Below the pieces are notes generated by a model. It was not told the origin of the DNA. It was given only the letters and a program-made list of their open reading frames with translations, and ran no database searches. The position numbers and the translations under genes are program-made. 8,597 nt of DNA from Microcaldota archaeon. Lineage in GTDB: Archaea > Micrarchaeota > Micrarchaeia > Micrarchaeales > Micrarchaeaceae. Below, piece after piece: positions 1 to 6,785 of this stretch (position 1 is its first letter; each line of letters starts with the position of its first letter). The DNA lies in contig JAJZDT010000096.1 of NCBI GenBank assembly GCA_021851535.1, positions 1 through 8,597 of the forward strand, written 5' to 3'.

Positions 1-3000
1 CAAAGATATAATTATTAAACCTGTCTGCAAGCACATACATAAATCTGTTATAACCTAAAACATTATTGTTCTTTGTAAGATTAAGAGTCACATTATATGC
101 ATACTGCTCTTTTTGAAAAGTGCTAAAGAGCTCTGGAAGAGAGATAGTATTCCCATTTGTTGAACTAGAAAAGCTAAGCTTGTTATTTGCAGAGTAATAA
201 TTTGGCAGGTAGTAACCTGTTATCTGCTTTTGTTTTACCGTTGGCGGAGTTATTGGAACTGCTGTTTCTGTCTGGTAGGCTGCTATTGAGGATACGCCTG
301 TTGGCAGAACTGCCCCTATTTGGACGAATGTGTTAAGCACATAATTAAACAGGTGTGTCTGGTTTATAACCTCTGGAAGCAGGTTGAATATATGACCATG
401 TGATGGAACGCTCTGATTTACGTATATTTCACCTAAAAGTCTATTCGTAAGTATGCTATAACCAAAATGAGGAGTTATAAACATGCCCACATCGGATGCA
501 TTTGGCTGATAAAGAGACCTTGATGATGAAATATATTGCAGATATATCGGACCTCCTTCGATGCTCTCATTGAGCGTACTTGATGAAGGGGATATAGATA
601 TTGCACCAAACTGTATATTAGTTTGGGTATTCGGGTCCGATGGGAATGTATAGATGCATGCGGCGCTGCCTACAGGCGGCGGATCCCCTTGCGCCTGACC
701 CGTGATTGTTGATGAGCTCCACTGCTGTTTGAGCGTATATGATATGTTATAGGGAATTAAAAAGTATCCTTGTATAGTGCTATGCAAATATTCCGGCTTT
801 GTCGAAATAGAGCTTGAGAGCAGCGAGGGATTTGCCTCCGATATGGTCTGCTGGTTGTTTTGGCTCAAACACTGCTGCTTGCCCTCAATTTGAGCGCAGC
901 CATTGGAGGTTATAGAATTTGCATTGCTTGAACTTTGCGCATTCTGGCTTGCAGTACCTGTAGGTATAAGAAGTGACACCACATTAGGAAGATTAAGATA
1001 GCGCTGCGGATATCCTTGCGCTTCTAAATATCCGAGCGGGCTTGGAACTCCTATGAAAGGCCCTTCTGTTAAGTTTAATATGTTCTGAAGCTCGGATCCT
1101 GCTTTCGGCTCAATACATGGAGAATTTGGATACTTTGAGCTATTCTGACTTATATAACATAAATAGCTTGTATTTTGGAGCTGGTTTGTTTTCGTGTAGT
1201 TGAATATATTTAAATCTACAACAATCAACTCCCTATATGCATTCTTTGATAAGGTAAGCCCTGGTGCAATTGCGGCGCCGGGATTGCTTACAAGCGCAGT
1301 TATATACCCAGTATTATTAAAGTCCATACTCATGGTTATATTCGTCTGTCCTATTGGAGGCGCTGCTGCATAACCAAAGGGAATATATCCTGAAGTAATA
1401 TAAGGGTTTTTGTTATATACTTGCGGACCTATAGGTTGAAAACCATTATTCCCTCTAACACTCGCCTGTGGATAGAGAGATATTCCTGCATGTACAGGTA
1501 GAGTGAGCGGAGTGTATGTACATCCATTACTTCCACCTACAGCGCAGTATGTCACATATTTATTCGAGCCAACAGAAATATTAACAGATAATGGCCAACC
1601 ATAAGGAGGATAAATCACATTTGTGAGCTGCGAACCGCTTGGAGAATTGCCGTTTGGATAGAGTAAGTCGTTAACATTAAACGGATCAATTGGTATCTCC
1701 GTTCCGTTTCCGGAAAAAGCGCGCAAAAGCAGAATTTTTGATGCAAGTTTTTGCCCGCCGTCTGTTGTTACATTAAAGCTCCAGTTGTCTAATACATATA
1801 GTATGCCATCCGACTCGAAAATGGCTATAGGATGATGAAATGATGGTGAGTCCATTAGCGTTTTTGTATTAAAATATGTGCCTGCGACAGTCGCGCTCCC
1901 ATACGGACCCCCATTTTTAAGATATTGTGATATATCCAATCCATATGTTGGGCTATTAAATGCAAGTGAGATGTTTCCAAAGTATGTGAGCTCTGCTCCA
2001 TTAAATATAGAGATGTTTCCATATTGCGCGCTTGCGGTAAATAGGTATTGTCCACCTGGTGAAGCGGTAAACTCGTTTGATGCTTTATAACCTTTCGGCT
2101 CGCTTATTGTATTCTGGGTAGTTGCGCCATTCGATGCTCTTCTGCCGATAACTAATTCGCCGCTTGGTTGCTGCTTTCCTAAAATAAATAAATCGCCAGC
2201 ATAATCCGTTGCGATTGCAGTTGGAAGGAAGTTAAACGAACCTGTTGCGCTAGTAGATCCGAGCAGCCAGCTCCAAAATCCTGATGAATATCCGAAAGCG
2301 CCCGCATGCACAGTAGATAGCGTCGATGCGCCGGTAACGTATAGATTTTGTGACTGTGCTAGAATAGAGCTATTCCAGTATGATGCCCACTCGCCCATCC
2401 ATTTCGAAAGGGAGTTAGCATAGGAACTAGTGCTAATAGTAGGCAGCGTATCTGGCTGCTGGGTCGTCATATTATAATATCCTTGCGGAATCATGCGAAG
2501 AATATAAATGTTAGAATTGATTGTCTTATGTATGCAGAAAAGCCCGCAGCTATAAGAATAATTAAGCACGTAAATGTAATCATTTGGAGACTCAGTTATG
2601 AACTGTGGATTTTTTATGCTTCCATACAGCAAGCCGCCGCTCACTTTGAAATTATAAAAGAGATGCTGGCTGGCGTATGTTGATGCTTGTGTTCCGGTTA
2701 TCGTGGCAACCAGCGTATTCGTAGGTGTATCGTATGGATTTTGATTTGAGCTATTTAACGCAGTGAAATTACTTGGAAGTATTGACAACGTATTATTGTA
2801 ATTAAATATATCACGCGAATTAGTATAGATGGGGAACGGATCTAGGGAATTTTGTGGATTGAGGAAGTTATGAGGACTGTATAGATCATAGGAATTGTTT
2901 AGGAAGGTAAACTTATTGTTTATATCGCTAAATGTTGAGGGCATACTGATATTGTATGTAAGATATGGGACAATTGTAGTATTCGTCCATGGTGGCAGCT

Positions 3001-4615
3001 CCATGTAACCCATAGAATAGGTACAGCTAAAATCAAGGTCCTTACAGTTTCTATATGCCAGCCAGTAATATTTTATACTAGTTCCAAATACAATTGATGT
3101 GGGTATGCCCGTTTGCCCTGAACCTCCGCCGCTTGCAGAGCAGTAATATTTTCCCTGATAGTAGAAAATAAATCCTGAACCGCAAGATGAGCCTATGATA
3201 CCTGTTCCCGAGTAGGGGTAAAAGAATATTTCATTGTAAAACACTCTGCAGTTATATGTGCCTGCGCCATTATTTGCGCAGATGTCCCCCGGAATCTGCA
3301 CAGTACCGCTATATACGTTAAGATTATTGTATTGATTGCCATTGTAGGTAAGTGTTCCCCCGTTTGCGGATACAAGATAAAATTCATTGTTTACAACAGA
3401 TATGCCACCATAATTACTACCAGGTGGACATATAACTGTTGCGCCTCCTCTATAAAGAAAATTTGGACAAGTTGGCTGGCTAAATGGACAATTTCCCCCA
3501 AAACTTGTAGATCCGGTGCATGGCTGCGCATTGGTAACTACCTGAGTATACGGAAGTTTTGCGCCTCCGACAGTTCCGTAATTTGGGGCAGACGTTGTTG
3601 TCTTTGTACCGCCCGCAGATGGAATTATGACGTTTGCATTATGCAGATAATTAACCTGCGCTGTGAATGAATAATCATAGGTATATTTGCAGAACCAGTA
3701 ATAATATTCATAGGGTGGTACATAAAGCATGCTATAAGTATAAAAAATTAAATTGTTGAGTGTTTTTGATATATATAGATCCTTCACATCCGCATTGCTT
3801 AAATCCGCAAAATTTGCATTCCAGCTCCATATTCCTTTTTGAACAGACGAGGGGAACTGTTGAAATACATATGAGTTCGTATTATATCCGTTTGATATGT
3901 TGTAGGCATTCTTGCCTTGAAGATTTGACTGCCCTTCATATGCAATATTTTGAACATTAGCGTTCCCGACATTTACAATGTAATACTGCGCTTCTGATGA
4001 TGCAGGAGTGGATACGATAAAACATATATAATTGCATCCCTTTTCAAATGTTCCAAGATTCATAAATGAGCCTATGCTCCCGAACGCTGAACCTGCGACA
4101 TTCTTATTTATAGTTGAAAGTAGGGATTGCTCTGCAGCTGGAAGATTAGCGGCGTTTGTTATATCACCAGGAACACCCCAAGTAGTCGTGGTAGTGAGCA
4201 ATACCGTACTTAACAGAGGAGCAATACTTGCAAGGCATCGATCTCCGCCTATAAATGAATTTTGGGCGGATATAAAATATTCCTGGGTATTTGTTGGATT
4301 AGGATTTACAGGACAGGTAATGAGGGATTGTGCATAATTATTATCGTATGCCTGTATGACGGTTGTTACTGGCAATGGAGATTGGATAGGCGAGCTTATT
4401 TCCTCTATTTTTCCATTCCCACCATAGCCTAGATAATTAGTGTAAAACGTTGTGTATGCAGCATATGCACAACCACCTGCGTAACCATCGCCATTAAGGC
4501 AATAGCCGCCGCTTGTGCCGCCAATATTTCCAGAAGCATATGAAAAATGAATTAAAAGAACTGCAAAAAACATAGTTAAGAGGATGCTAGTGAAAAATCT
4601 TTGCAGCTTGTCCAT
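1..4615 (-). CDS. Giant secreted cell-surface protein (3' end beyond window)
   Basis: The reverse strand reads without a stop from ATG at 4615 to the window edge, giving at least 1538 residues; the C-terminus is missing. The start is supported by a GGAG site 8 nt upstream, a TATA box further upstream, and a good signal peptide: Lys/Arg n-region, hydrophobic core at about residues 7-24, likely cleavage after SYA at residue 27. The mature part is rich in Asn, Tyr, Ser, Gly, Thr and Gln, with about 29 N-X-S/T sequons and many cysteines, especially in the first 600 residues (for example a cluster at about 366-385). No internal membrane segment is obvious. Between about residues 670 and 960 there are recurring hydrophobic strand motifs (IYVLNY, LFILG, QYLFTAS, LYVLDN), which resemble beta-propeller blades. 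An extracellular, glycosylated, disulfide-containing adhesin or envelope protein is inferred; I recognise no named family. It follows the channel operon on the same strand but has its own promoter. Confidence 0.88.
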   Translation of the reverse strand, partial: MDKLQRFFTSILLTMFFAVLLIHFSYASGNIGGTSGGYCLNGDGYAGGCAYAAYTTFYTNYLGYGGNGKIEEISSPIQSPLPVTTVIQAYDNNYAQSLITCPVNPNPTNTQEYFISAQNSFIGGDRCLASIAPLLSTVLLTTTTTWGVPGDITNAANLPAAEQSLLSTINKNVAGSAFGSIGSFMNLGTFEKGCNYICFIVSTPASSEAQYYIVNVGNANVQNIAYEGQSNLQGKNAYNISNGYNTNSYVFQQFPSSVQKGIWSWNANFADLSNADVKDLYISKTLNNLIFYTYSMLYVPPYEYYYWFCKYTYDYSFTAQVNYLHNANVIIPSAGGTKTTTSAPNYGTVGGAKLPYTQVVTNAQPCTGSTSFGGNCPFSQPTCPNFLYRGGATVICPPGSNYGGISVVNNEFYLVSANGGTLTYNGNQYNNLNVYSGTVQIPGDICANNGAGTYNCRVFYNEIFFYPYSGTGIIGSSCGSGFIFYYQGKYYCSASGGGSGQTGIPTSIVFGTSIKYYWLAYRNCKDLDFSCTYSMGYMELPPWTNTTIVPYLTYNISMPSTFSDINNKFTFLNNSYDLYSPHNFLNPQNSLDPFPIYTNSRDIFNYNNTLSILPSNFTALNSSNQNPYDTPTNTLVATITGTQASTYASQHLFYNFKVSGGLLYGSIKNPQFITESPNDYIYVLNYSYSCGLFCIHKTINSNIYILRMIPQGYYNMTTQQPDTLPTISTSSYANSLSKWMGEWASYWNSSILAQSQNLYVTGASTLSTVHAGAFGYSSGFWSWLLGSTSATGSFNFLPTAIATDYAGDLFILGKQQPSGELVIGRRASNGATTQNTISEPKGYKASNEFTASPGGQYLFTASAQYGNISIFNGAELTYFGNISLAFNSPTYGLDISQYLKNGGPYGSATVAGTYFNTKTLMDSPSFHHPIAIFESDGILYVLDNWSFNVTTDGGQKLASKILLLRAFSGNGTEIPIDPFNVNDLLYPNGNSPSGSQLTNVIYPPYGWPLSVNISVGSNKYVTYCAVGGSNGCTYTPLTLPVHAGISLYPQASVRGNNGFQPIGPQVYNKNPYITSGYIPFGYAAAPPIGQTNITMSMDFNNTGYITALVSNPGAAIAPGLTLSKNAYRELIVVDLNIFNYTKTNQLQNTSYLCYISQNSSKYPNSPCIEPKAGSELQNILNLTEGPFIGVPSPLGYLEAQGYPQRYLNLPNVVSLLIPTGTASQNAQSSSNANSITSNGCAQIEGKQQCLSQNNQQTISEANPSLLSSSISTKPEYLHSTIQGYFLIPYNISYTLKQQWSSSTITGQAQGDPPPVGSAACIYTFPSDPNTQTNIQFGAISISPSSSTLNESIEGGPIYLQYISSSRSLYQPNASDVGMFITPHFGYSILTNRLLGEIYVNQSVPSHGHIFNLLPEVINQTHLFNYVLNTFVQIGAVLPTGVSSIAAYQTETAVPITPPTVKQKQITGYYLPNYYSANNKLSFSSSTNGNTISLPELFSTFQKEQYAYNVTLNLTKNNNVLGYNRFMYVLADRFNNYIF

Positions 4616-4623
4616 CGCAACAA

Positions 4624-4627
4624 CTCC
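4624..4627 (-). promoter_or_regulatory. Shine-Dalgarno site of the giant surface-protein gene
   Basis: GGAG on the minus strand lies 8 nt before the ATG at 4615. This fits the archaeal 16S rRNA tail and supports this start, which is also the only one that keeps the charged n-region of the signal peptide. The next in-frame Met (residue 15) falls inside the hydrophobic core. Confidence 0.6.
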
Positions 4628-4655
4628 ATCTATATATTAGATTAATTATGCAATC

Positions 4656-4666
4656 TTTATATATTT
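4656..4666 (-). promoter_or_regulatory. Archaeal TATA box for the giant surface-protein gene
   Basis: The minus strand reads AAATATATAAA. Its centre (about 4661) is about 46 nt before the ATG. With the usual 25-27 nt TATA-to-start distance, transcription would begin near 4635 and leave a leader of about 20 nt that contains the GGAG site. This suggests the gene is transcribed independently of the upstream channel operon. The call comes from sequence pattern only. Confidence 0.5.
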
Positions 4667-4678
4667 AGGCATTTAGGC
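4663..4678 (-). repeat. Tandem 8-bp direct repeat at the BRE/TATA position
   Basis: ATTTAGGC occurs twice head to tail on the plus strand (4663-4670 and 4671-4678); the minus strand reads GCCTAAATGCCTAAAT. The proximal copy overlaps the start of the TATA box and both cover the expected TFB recognition element. It could be an operator, or a chance short duplication. Confidence 0.45.
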
Positions 4679-4698
4679 AAAATTATTGATTAACAGCG

Positions 4699-4716
4699 TT
4701 TTACGGTTTTGTAAAA
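4699..4716 (-). terminator. Possible weak stem-loop after the channel operon
   Basis: TTTTAC (4699-4704) and GTAAAA (4711-4716) form a perfect 6-bp inverted repeat with a 6-nt loop, starting a few bases after the TAA at 4722-4720. Archaeal termination mainly needs T-runs, and this AT-rich hairpin is weak, so the assignment is tentative. It sits where the end of the three-gene transcript would be expected. Confidence 0.25.
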
Positions 4717-4719
4717 TAA

Positions 4720-5472
4720 TTATTTTTTGGTTGTATCCGAATTGCGTATTTTTGAGAGTATAACTGTGCTAATCTCTATTCCTGTTGTAACTTCAGGAAG
4801 AATTGTTCGCTCGACCCCTGCTTTATTTAATTTTACCATCTCGTCAAAATGAGAGATTCGTGCAATAATTTTTACACGTTTGCTTGCAGATCTTGCGGTT
4901 ACCGCGACAAGCGTGCTTTTTATAGAATCGTAGCCGCATAAAACAAGCGCTCTGGCTTTTTTTATTCCTGCAGCTTCTAATAATTCTTGTAGGCTCTCAT
5001 CCCCAACGATAGCAATTTTTCCCATGTGGTATAGATGAATAGCATCCTTTTCGTTGTTGGTTATAATCACATGTGATATGTTATGCGCGTCAAGGTCATT
5101 TGAGAGTATTTCAGCGAACGGGTTGTATGGAGCTAAGATGATATGCCCATTATATTTTTTTATTCTACGCAACATCAATCGTTCATGATAATTAAAAGTG
5201 CGTATAGCATCAAAAAATATAGCAGCTATAAATACTGTAAGAATGGGAAAGTCAAATGCCCCCATAAGATCTGAAATGAGTAGCATCGTGTTATTAGTTG
5301 CAAGCGCAGCAGGTATTAAATTAGGGTAGGATACGTTTAAGAAATTAGAAATTACCCATATCAACGCATCTGGGGCATCAATGCCACCTAAAATCGCAAA
5401 TATGAGAGAGGATACAAAAAGTGTTATTATTATGGTTATGAACAGTAATTTTGTGTTTGATATAGATGCCAT
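4720..5472 (-). CDS. Two-helix channel-like subunit with degenerate filter and RCK domain
   Basis: 250 residues. A first hydrophobic helix spans about 9-28, a re-entrant pore-like stretch about 36-55, and a second helix about 75-92. An RCK/TrkA-N fold follows from about 108 to the C-terminus. The pore stretch WVISNFLNVSYPNLIP aligns without gaps to the potassium-channel pore helix and filter: NVSYPN stands where TVGYGD is expected, so Val, Tyr and the later Pro are kept but Thr and both Gly are lost. The dinucleotide motif is also gone: APYNPFA replaces xGxGxxG (Pro115, Asn117, Ala120), and Thr138 replaces the acidic residue that ends beta-2. GD (157-158), the Arg at 205 and LPE (225-227) keep the fold register. 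There is no RCK_C domain. The ATG lies one base after the preceding stop (TAATATG), with GGGG about 10 nt upstream, so translation is probably coupled. Probably a regulatory or structural pore subunit partnering its two upstream neighbours in the membrane; ion selectivity is unknown. Confidence 0.82.
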   Translation of the reverse strand: MASISNTKLLFITIIITLFVSSLIFAILGGIDAPDALIWVISNFLNVSYPNLIPAALATNNTMLLISDLMGAFDFPILTVFIAAIFFDAIRTFNYHERLMLRRIKKYNGHIILAPYNPFAEILSNDLDAHNISHVIITNNEKDAIHLYHMGKIAIVGDESLQELLEAAGIKKARALVLCGYDSIKSTLVAVTARSASKRVKIIARISHFDEMVKLNKAGVERTILPEVTTGIEISTVILSKIRNSDTTKK

Positions 5473-5473
5473 A

Positions 5474-6250
5474 TTAACTGCCCCTTATATTTTTTATTAT
5501 TGTCATGCCTAAATCTATGCCCACAAGTATCTCAGGTATGATACATAAATCTGCGCCTGCGCGCAACATCTTTGTCACCGAATTCTCATTATTTATTCTG
5601 ACAATAACCCTCATATTCGGATTTAATTTTTTTATGGTTATAAGACCAAGCATGTTATCAAAATCATCATCTGTCCCTATAACCACCCCACTTGCATTTT
5701 TTATTGATGCTAACTCCAAATAAAGAGTTCTTTTGAAATCGCCAGCGACGGTAACATAACCAAACCCCCGAAGCATGTCGGAATACTTTTGATCTTTTTC
5801 TAACACAACGAATCGTTGATTTTTTGATTTTAAATCTTTCATTAAACGATCAGTAAATGATGAATAGCCGCAAATGATTATATGATTTTTATACCGGCGC
5901 GCAGCTATAATATTTATTCTATGCTTCAAGTTTACTGAGGAGATAATTTCGATAATTGTTGCTATCAATAAACCAATGATTACAACTTTTACTATTCCAT
6001 CTATGATAAGAAGCCCAAAAAAAGGATAAAAAAGAGTGCTAAAAGGCTTAATATATGGGATTTTAGCTTCATATCCTACAGCATCAAAAAGTAGTGAAAA
6101 GGTAAAATAACTGCTGTTTGCAAGATTTCCGGTTATATATCCCATGATCAGATCTGAAAGTGTGACAAAAAAAATTGAAAACATGGCGATTAGTATTATT
6201 GAACGCTTTGATATATCCTCAAGTATTGAATTTTTATCTAATCCTGCCAT
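5474..6250 (-). CDS. Two-helix channel-like subunit (filter AVGYEA) with RCK domain
   Basis: 258 residues. A hydrophobic helix spans about 17-39, a pore-like loop about 46-68, and a second helix about 79-104. A basic linker (KHR, ARRYK) then leads into an RCK-N domain (122-255). The pore loop holds AVGYEAKIP (57-65), in register with TVGYGDxxP of potassium channels. Val-Gly-Tyr and the Pro are kept; the Thr is Ala, the second Gly is Glu61 and the Asp is Ala62. In the RCK domain CGYSSFT keeps the first glycine (128), but Ser130 and Thr133 replace the next two. The acidic residue after beta-2 is kept as Glu151, followed by GD (170-171), a conserved Arg (218) and AGAD (231-234). Nucleotide binding may be weakened but not excluded. 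It starts 9 bp after the stop of the soluble RCK gene, with a weak GTGAT Shine-Dalgarno. An integral-membrane cation-channel-like subunit; potassium selectivity is not assured because the filter is altered. Confidence 0.85.
   Translation of the reverse strand: MAGLDKNSILEDISKRSIILIAMFSIFFVTLSDLIMGYITGNLANSSYFTFSLLFDAVGYEAKIPYIKPFSTLFYPFFGLLIIDGIVKVVIIGLLIATIIEIISSVNLKHRINIIAARRYKNHIIICGYSSFTDRLMKDLKSKNQRFVVLEKDQKYSDMLRGFGYVTVAGDFKRTLYLELASIKNASGVVIGTDDDFDNMLGLITIKKLNPNMRVIVRINNENSVTKMLRAGADLCIIPEILVGIDLGMTIIKNIRGS
5842..5857 (+). repeat. 16-nt repeat, copy inside the second channel gene
   Basis: TTAAACGATCAGTAAA occurs here and again, in the same orientation, at 6769-6784. This copy lies within the minus-strand coding sequence, covering the codons of the degenerate glycine-loop segment FTDRL in the RCK domain. 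The match is exact over 16 nt. Confidence 0.5.
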
Positions 6251-6259
6251 CTATAATCA

Positions 6260-6685
6260 CTACACAAGACCGAACTCTTTTAAAATCTGATTGCTTGCGC
6301 TTTTTTGTGGTAGCGTTACATAGTCTGCTCCGGCGTCAATTAATTTCTCCCTTAAAAATTCATCATTAGCCCTTGTTACGATAAAAATATCCTTATTTAG
6401 ATCCCTTGCCGTAAGTATCGTAAATAAATCTTTTGCATCATTATCCATAACAATAGCTATTGCTTTTGCACTAGAAATTGACGCGTTTTTTAATGTAGGT
6501 GATATGGTCGCATCTCCATGCACAACATTAAATCCTTTTTCTATTATCCATTTCACCTTACTCTCATCCGAATCTATAATAATGAAAGGCACGTTATTTT
6601 CTTCTAAAACATCAACTATTTTTTGGCCTATGATTCCGTATCCGCATACGATAACGTGATTTGAGATAGGCAATTTATCAACCAT
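6260..6685 (-). CDS. Stand-alone RCK/TrkA-N nucleotide-binding subunit
   Basis: 141 residues forming a single complete RCK-N (TrkA-N, Rossmann-like) domain with no membrane segment and no RCK_C domain. It has the canonical glycine motif GYGIIG (15-20), an acidic residue ending beta-2 (Asp38) that normally contacts the nucleotide ribose, HGDAT (56-60), Arg105 and AGADYVTLP (118-126). Such domains bind NAD(H), ATP/ADP or similar ligands and form gating rings under potassium channels and Trk transporters. A stop (TAA, 6691-6689) lies in frame just two codons before the ATG, so no fused pore has been missed. GGTG about 10 nt upstream can serve as Shine-Dalgarno. As the first gene of a tight three-gene operon whose other two products are pore-RCK fusions with damaged nucleotide sites, it is probably the ligand-sensing member of a mixed gating ring (inference). 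Confidence 0.9.
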   Translation of the reverse strand: MVDKLPISNHVIVCGYGIIGQKIVDVLEENNVPFIIIDSDESKVKWIIEKGFNVVHGDATISPTLKNASISSAKAIAIVMDNDAKDLFTILTARDLNKDIFIVTRANDEFLREKLIDAGADYVTLPQKSASNQILKEFGLV

Positions 6686-6696
6686 ATATTAACACC

Positions 6697-6722
6697 GGCA
6701 ATTACACTGATATCTAATTGCC
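6697..6722. promoter_or_regulatory. Perfect 8-bp inverted repeat, candidate operator
   Basis: GGCAATTA (6697-6704) and TAATTGCC (6715-6722) are exact reverse complements separated by 10 nt. The dyad lies between the candidate TATA element of the minus-strand channel operon and its start codon, over the expected transcription start (about 6700). That placement suits a dimeric archaeal repressor; a hairpin in the leader is the alternative. A further partial copy, GGCAATTTA, lies at 6669-6677 within the first codons of the RCK gene. Confidence 0.45.
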
Positions 6723-6733
6723 TTATTTTATTA
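6723..6733 (-). promoter_or_regulatory. Candidate TATA element of the channel operon
   Basis: The minus strand reads AGTAATAAAATAAGG here, with an A-rich TATA-like core and CGAAA just upstream as a possible BRE. A start 25-27 nt downstream would fall near 6702 and give a leader of about 17 nt with the GGTG site. The match to consensus is modest. Confidence 0.3.
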
Positions 6734-6747
6734 CTTTCGGTTGTGAT

Positions 6748-6756
6748 TTTTATAAT
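6748..6756 (+). promoter_or_regulatory. Candidate TATA box of the pentapeptide-repeat gene
   Basis: TTTATAATT, in the context TTTTTATAATTAAC, is centred about 34 nt before the ATG at 6786. It predicts transcription from about 6778 and a very short leader. No Shine-Dalgarno precedes this ATG. It lies back to back with the candidate TATA element of the divergent channel operon, about 20 bp away. Confidence 0.35.
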
Positions 6757-6768
6757 TAACAGTTTTTG

Positions 6769-6784
6769 TTAAACGATCAGTAAA
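6769..6784 (+). repeat. 16-nt repeat, promoter copy
   Basis: TTAAACGATCAGTAAA, identical to 5842-5857, ends one base before the ATG at 6786. It therefore covers the predicted transcription start and leader of the pentapeptide-repeat gene. Confidence 0.5.
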
Positions 6785-6785
6785 A

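Noticed and set aside
1878..2090. Plus-strand open frame of 70 codons
   Set aside because: It lies wholly inside the long minus-strand surface-protein gene, has no promoter or ribosome site, and shows no protein-like pattern.
3332..3670. Plus-strand open frame of 112 codons
   Set aside because: It is antisense to the surface-protein gene. Its Cys/Trp/Arg-rich composition is what results from reading Tyr/Asn/Gly/Pro codons backwards.
4032..4337. Plus-strand open frame of 101 codons
   Set aside because: It is antisense to the N-terminal part of the surface-protein gene, whose signal peptide, ribosome site and TATA box make the minus strand the coding one.
4720..5472. Third channel gene as a pseudogene
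   Set aside because: Although the filter and nucleotide motifs are lost, the frame is intact, spacing to the upstream gene is one base, and the rest of the RCK fold stays in register without gaps. Functional divergence is more likely than decay.
4720..6685. Trk/Ktr potassium uptake system
   Set aside because: The membrane parts have only two helices and one pore loop each, not the eight-helix, four-loop TrkH/KtrB transporter, so a channel-type assembly fits better.
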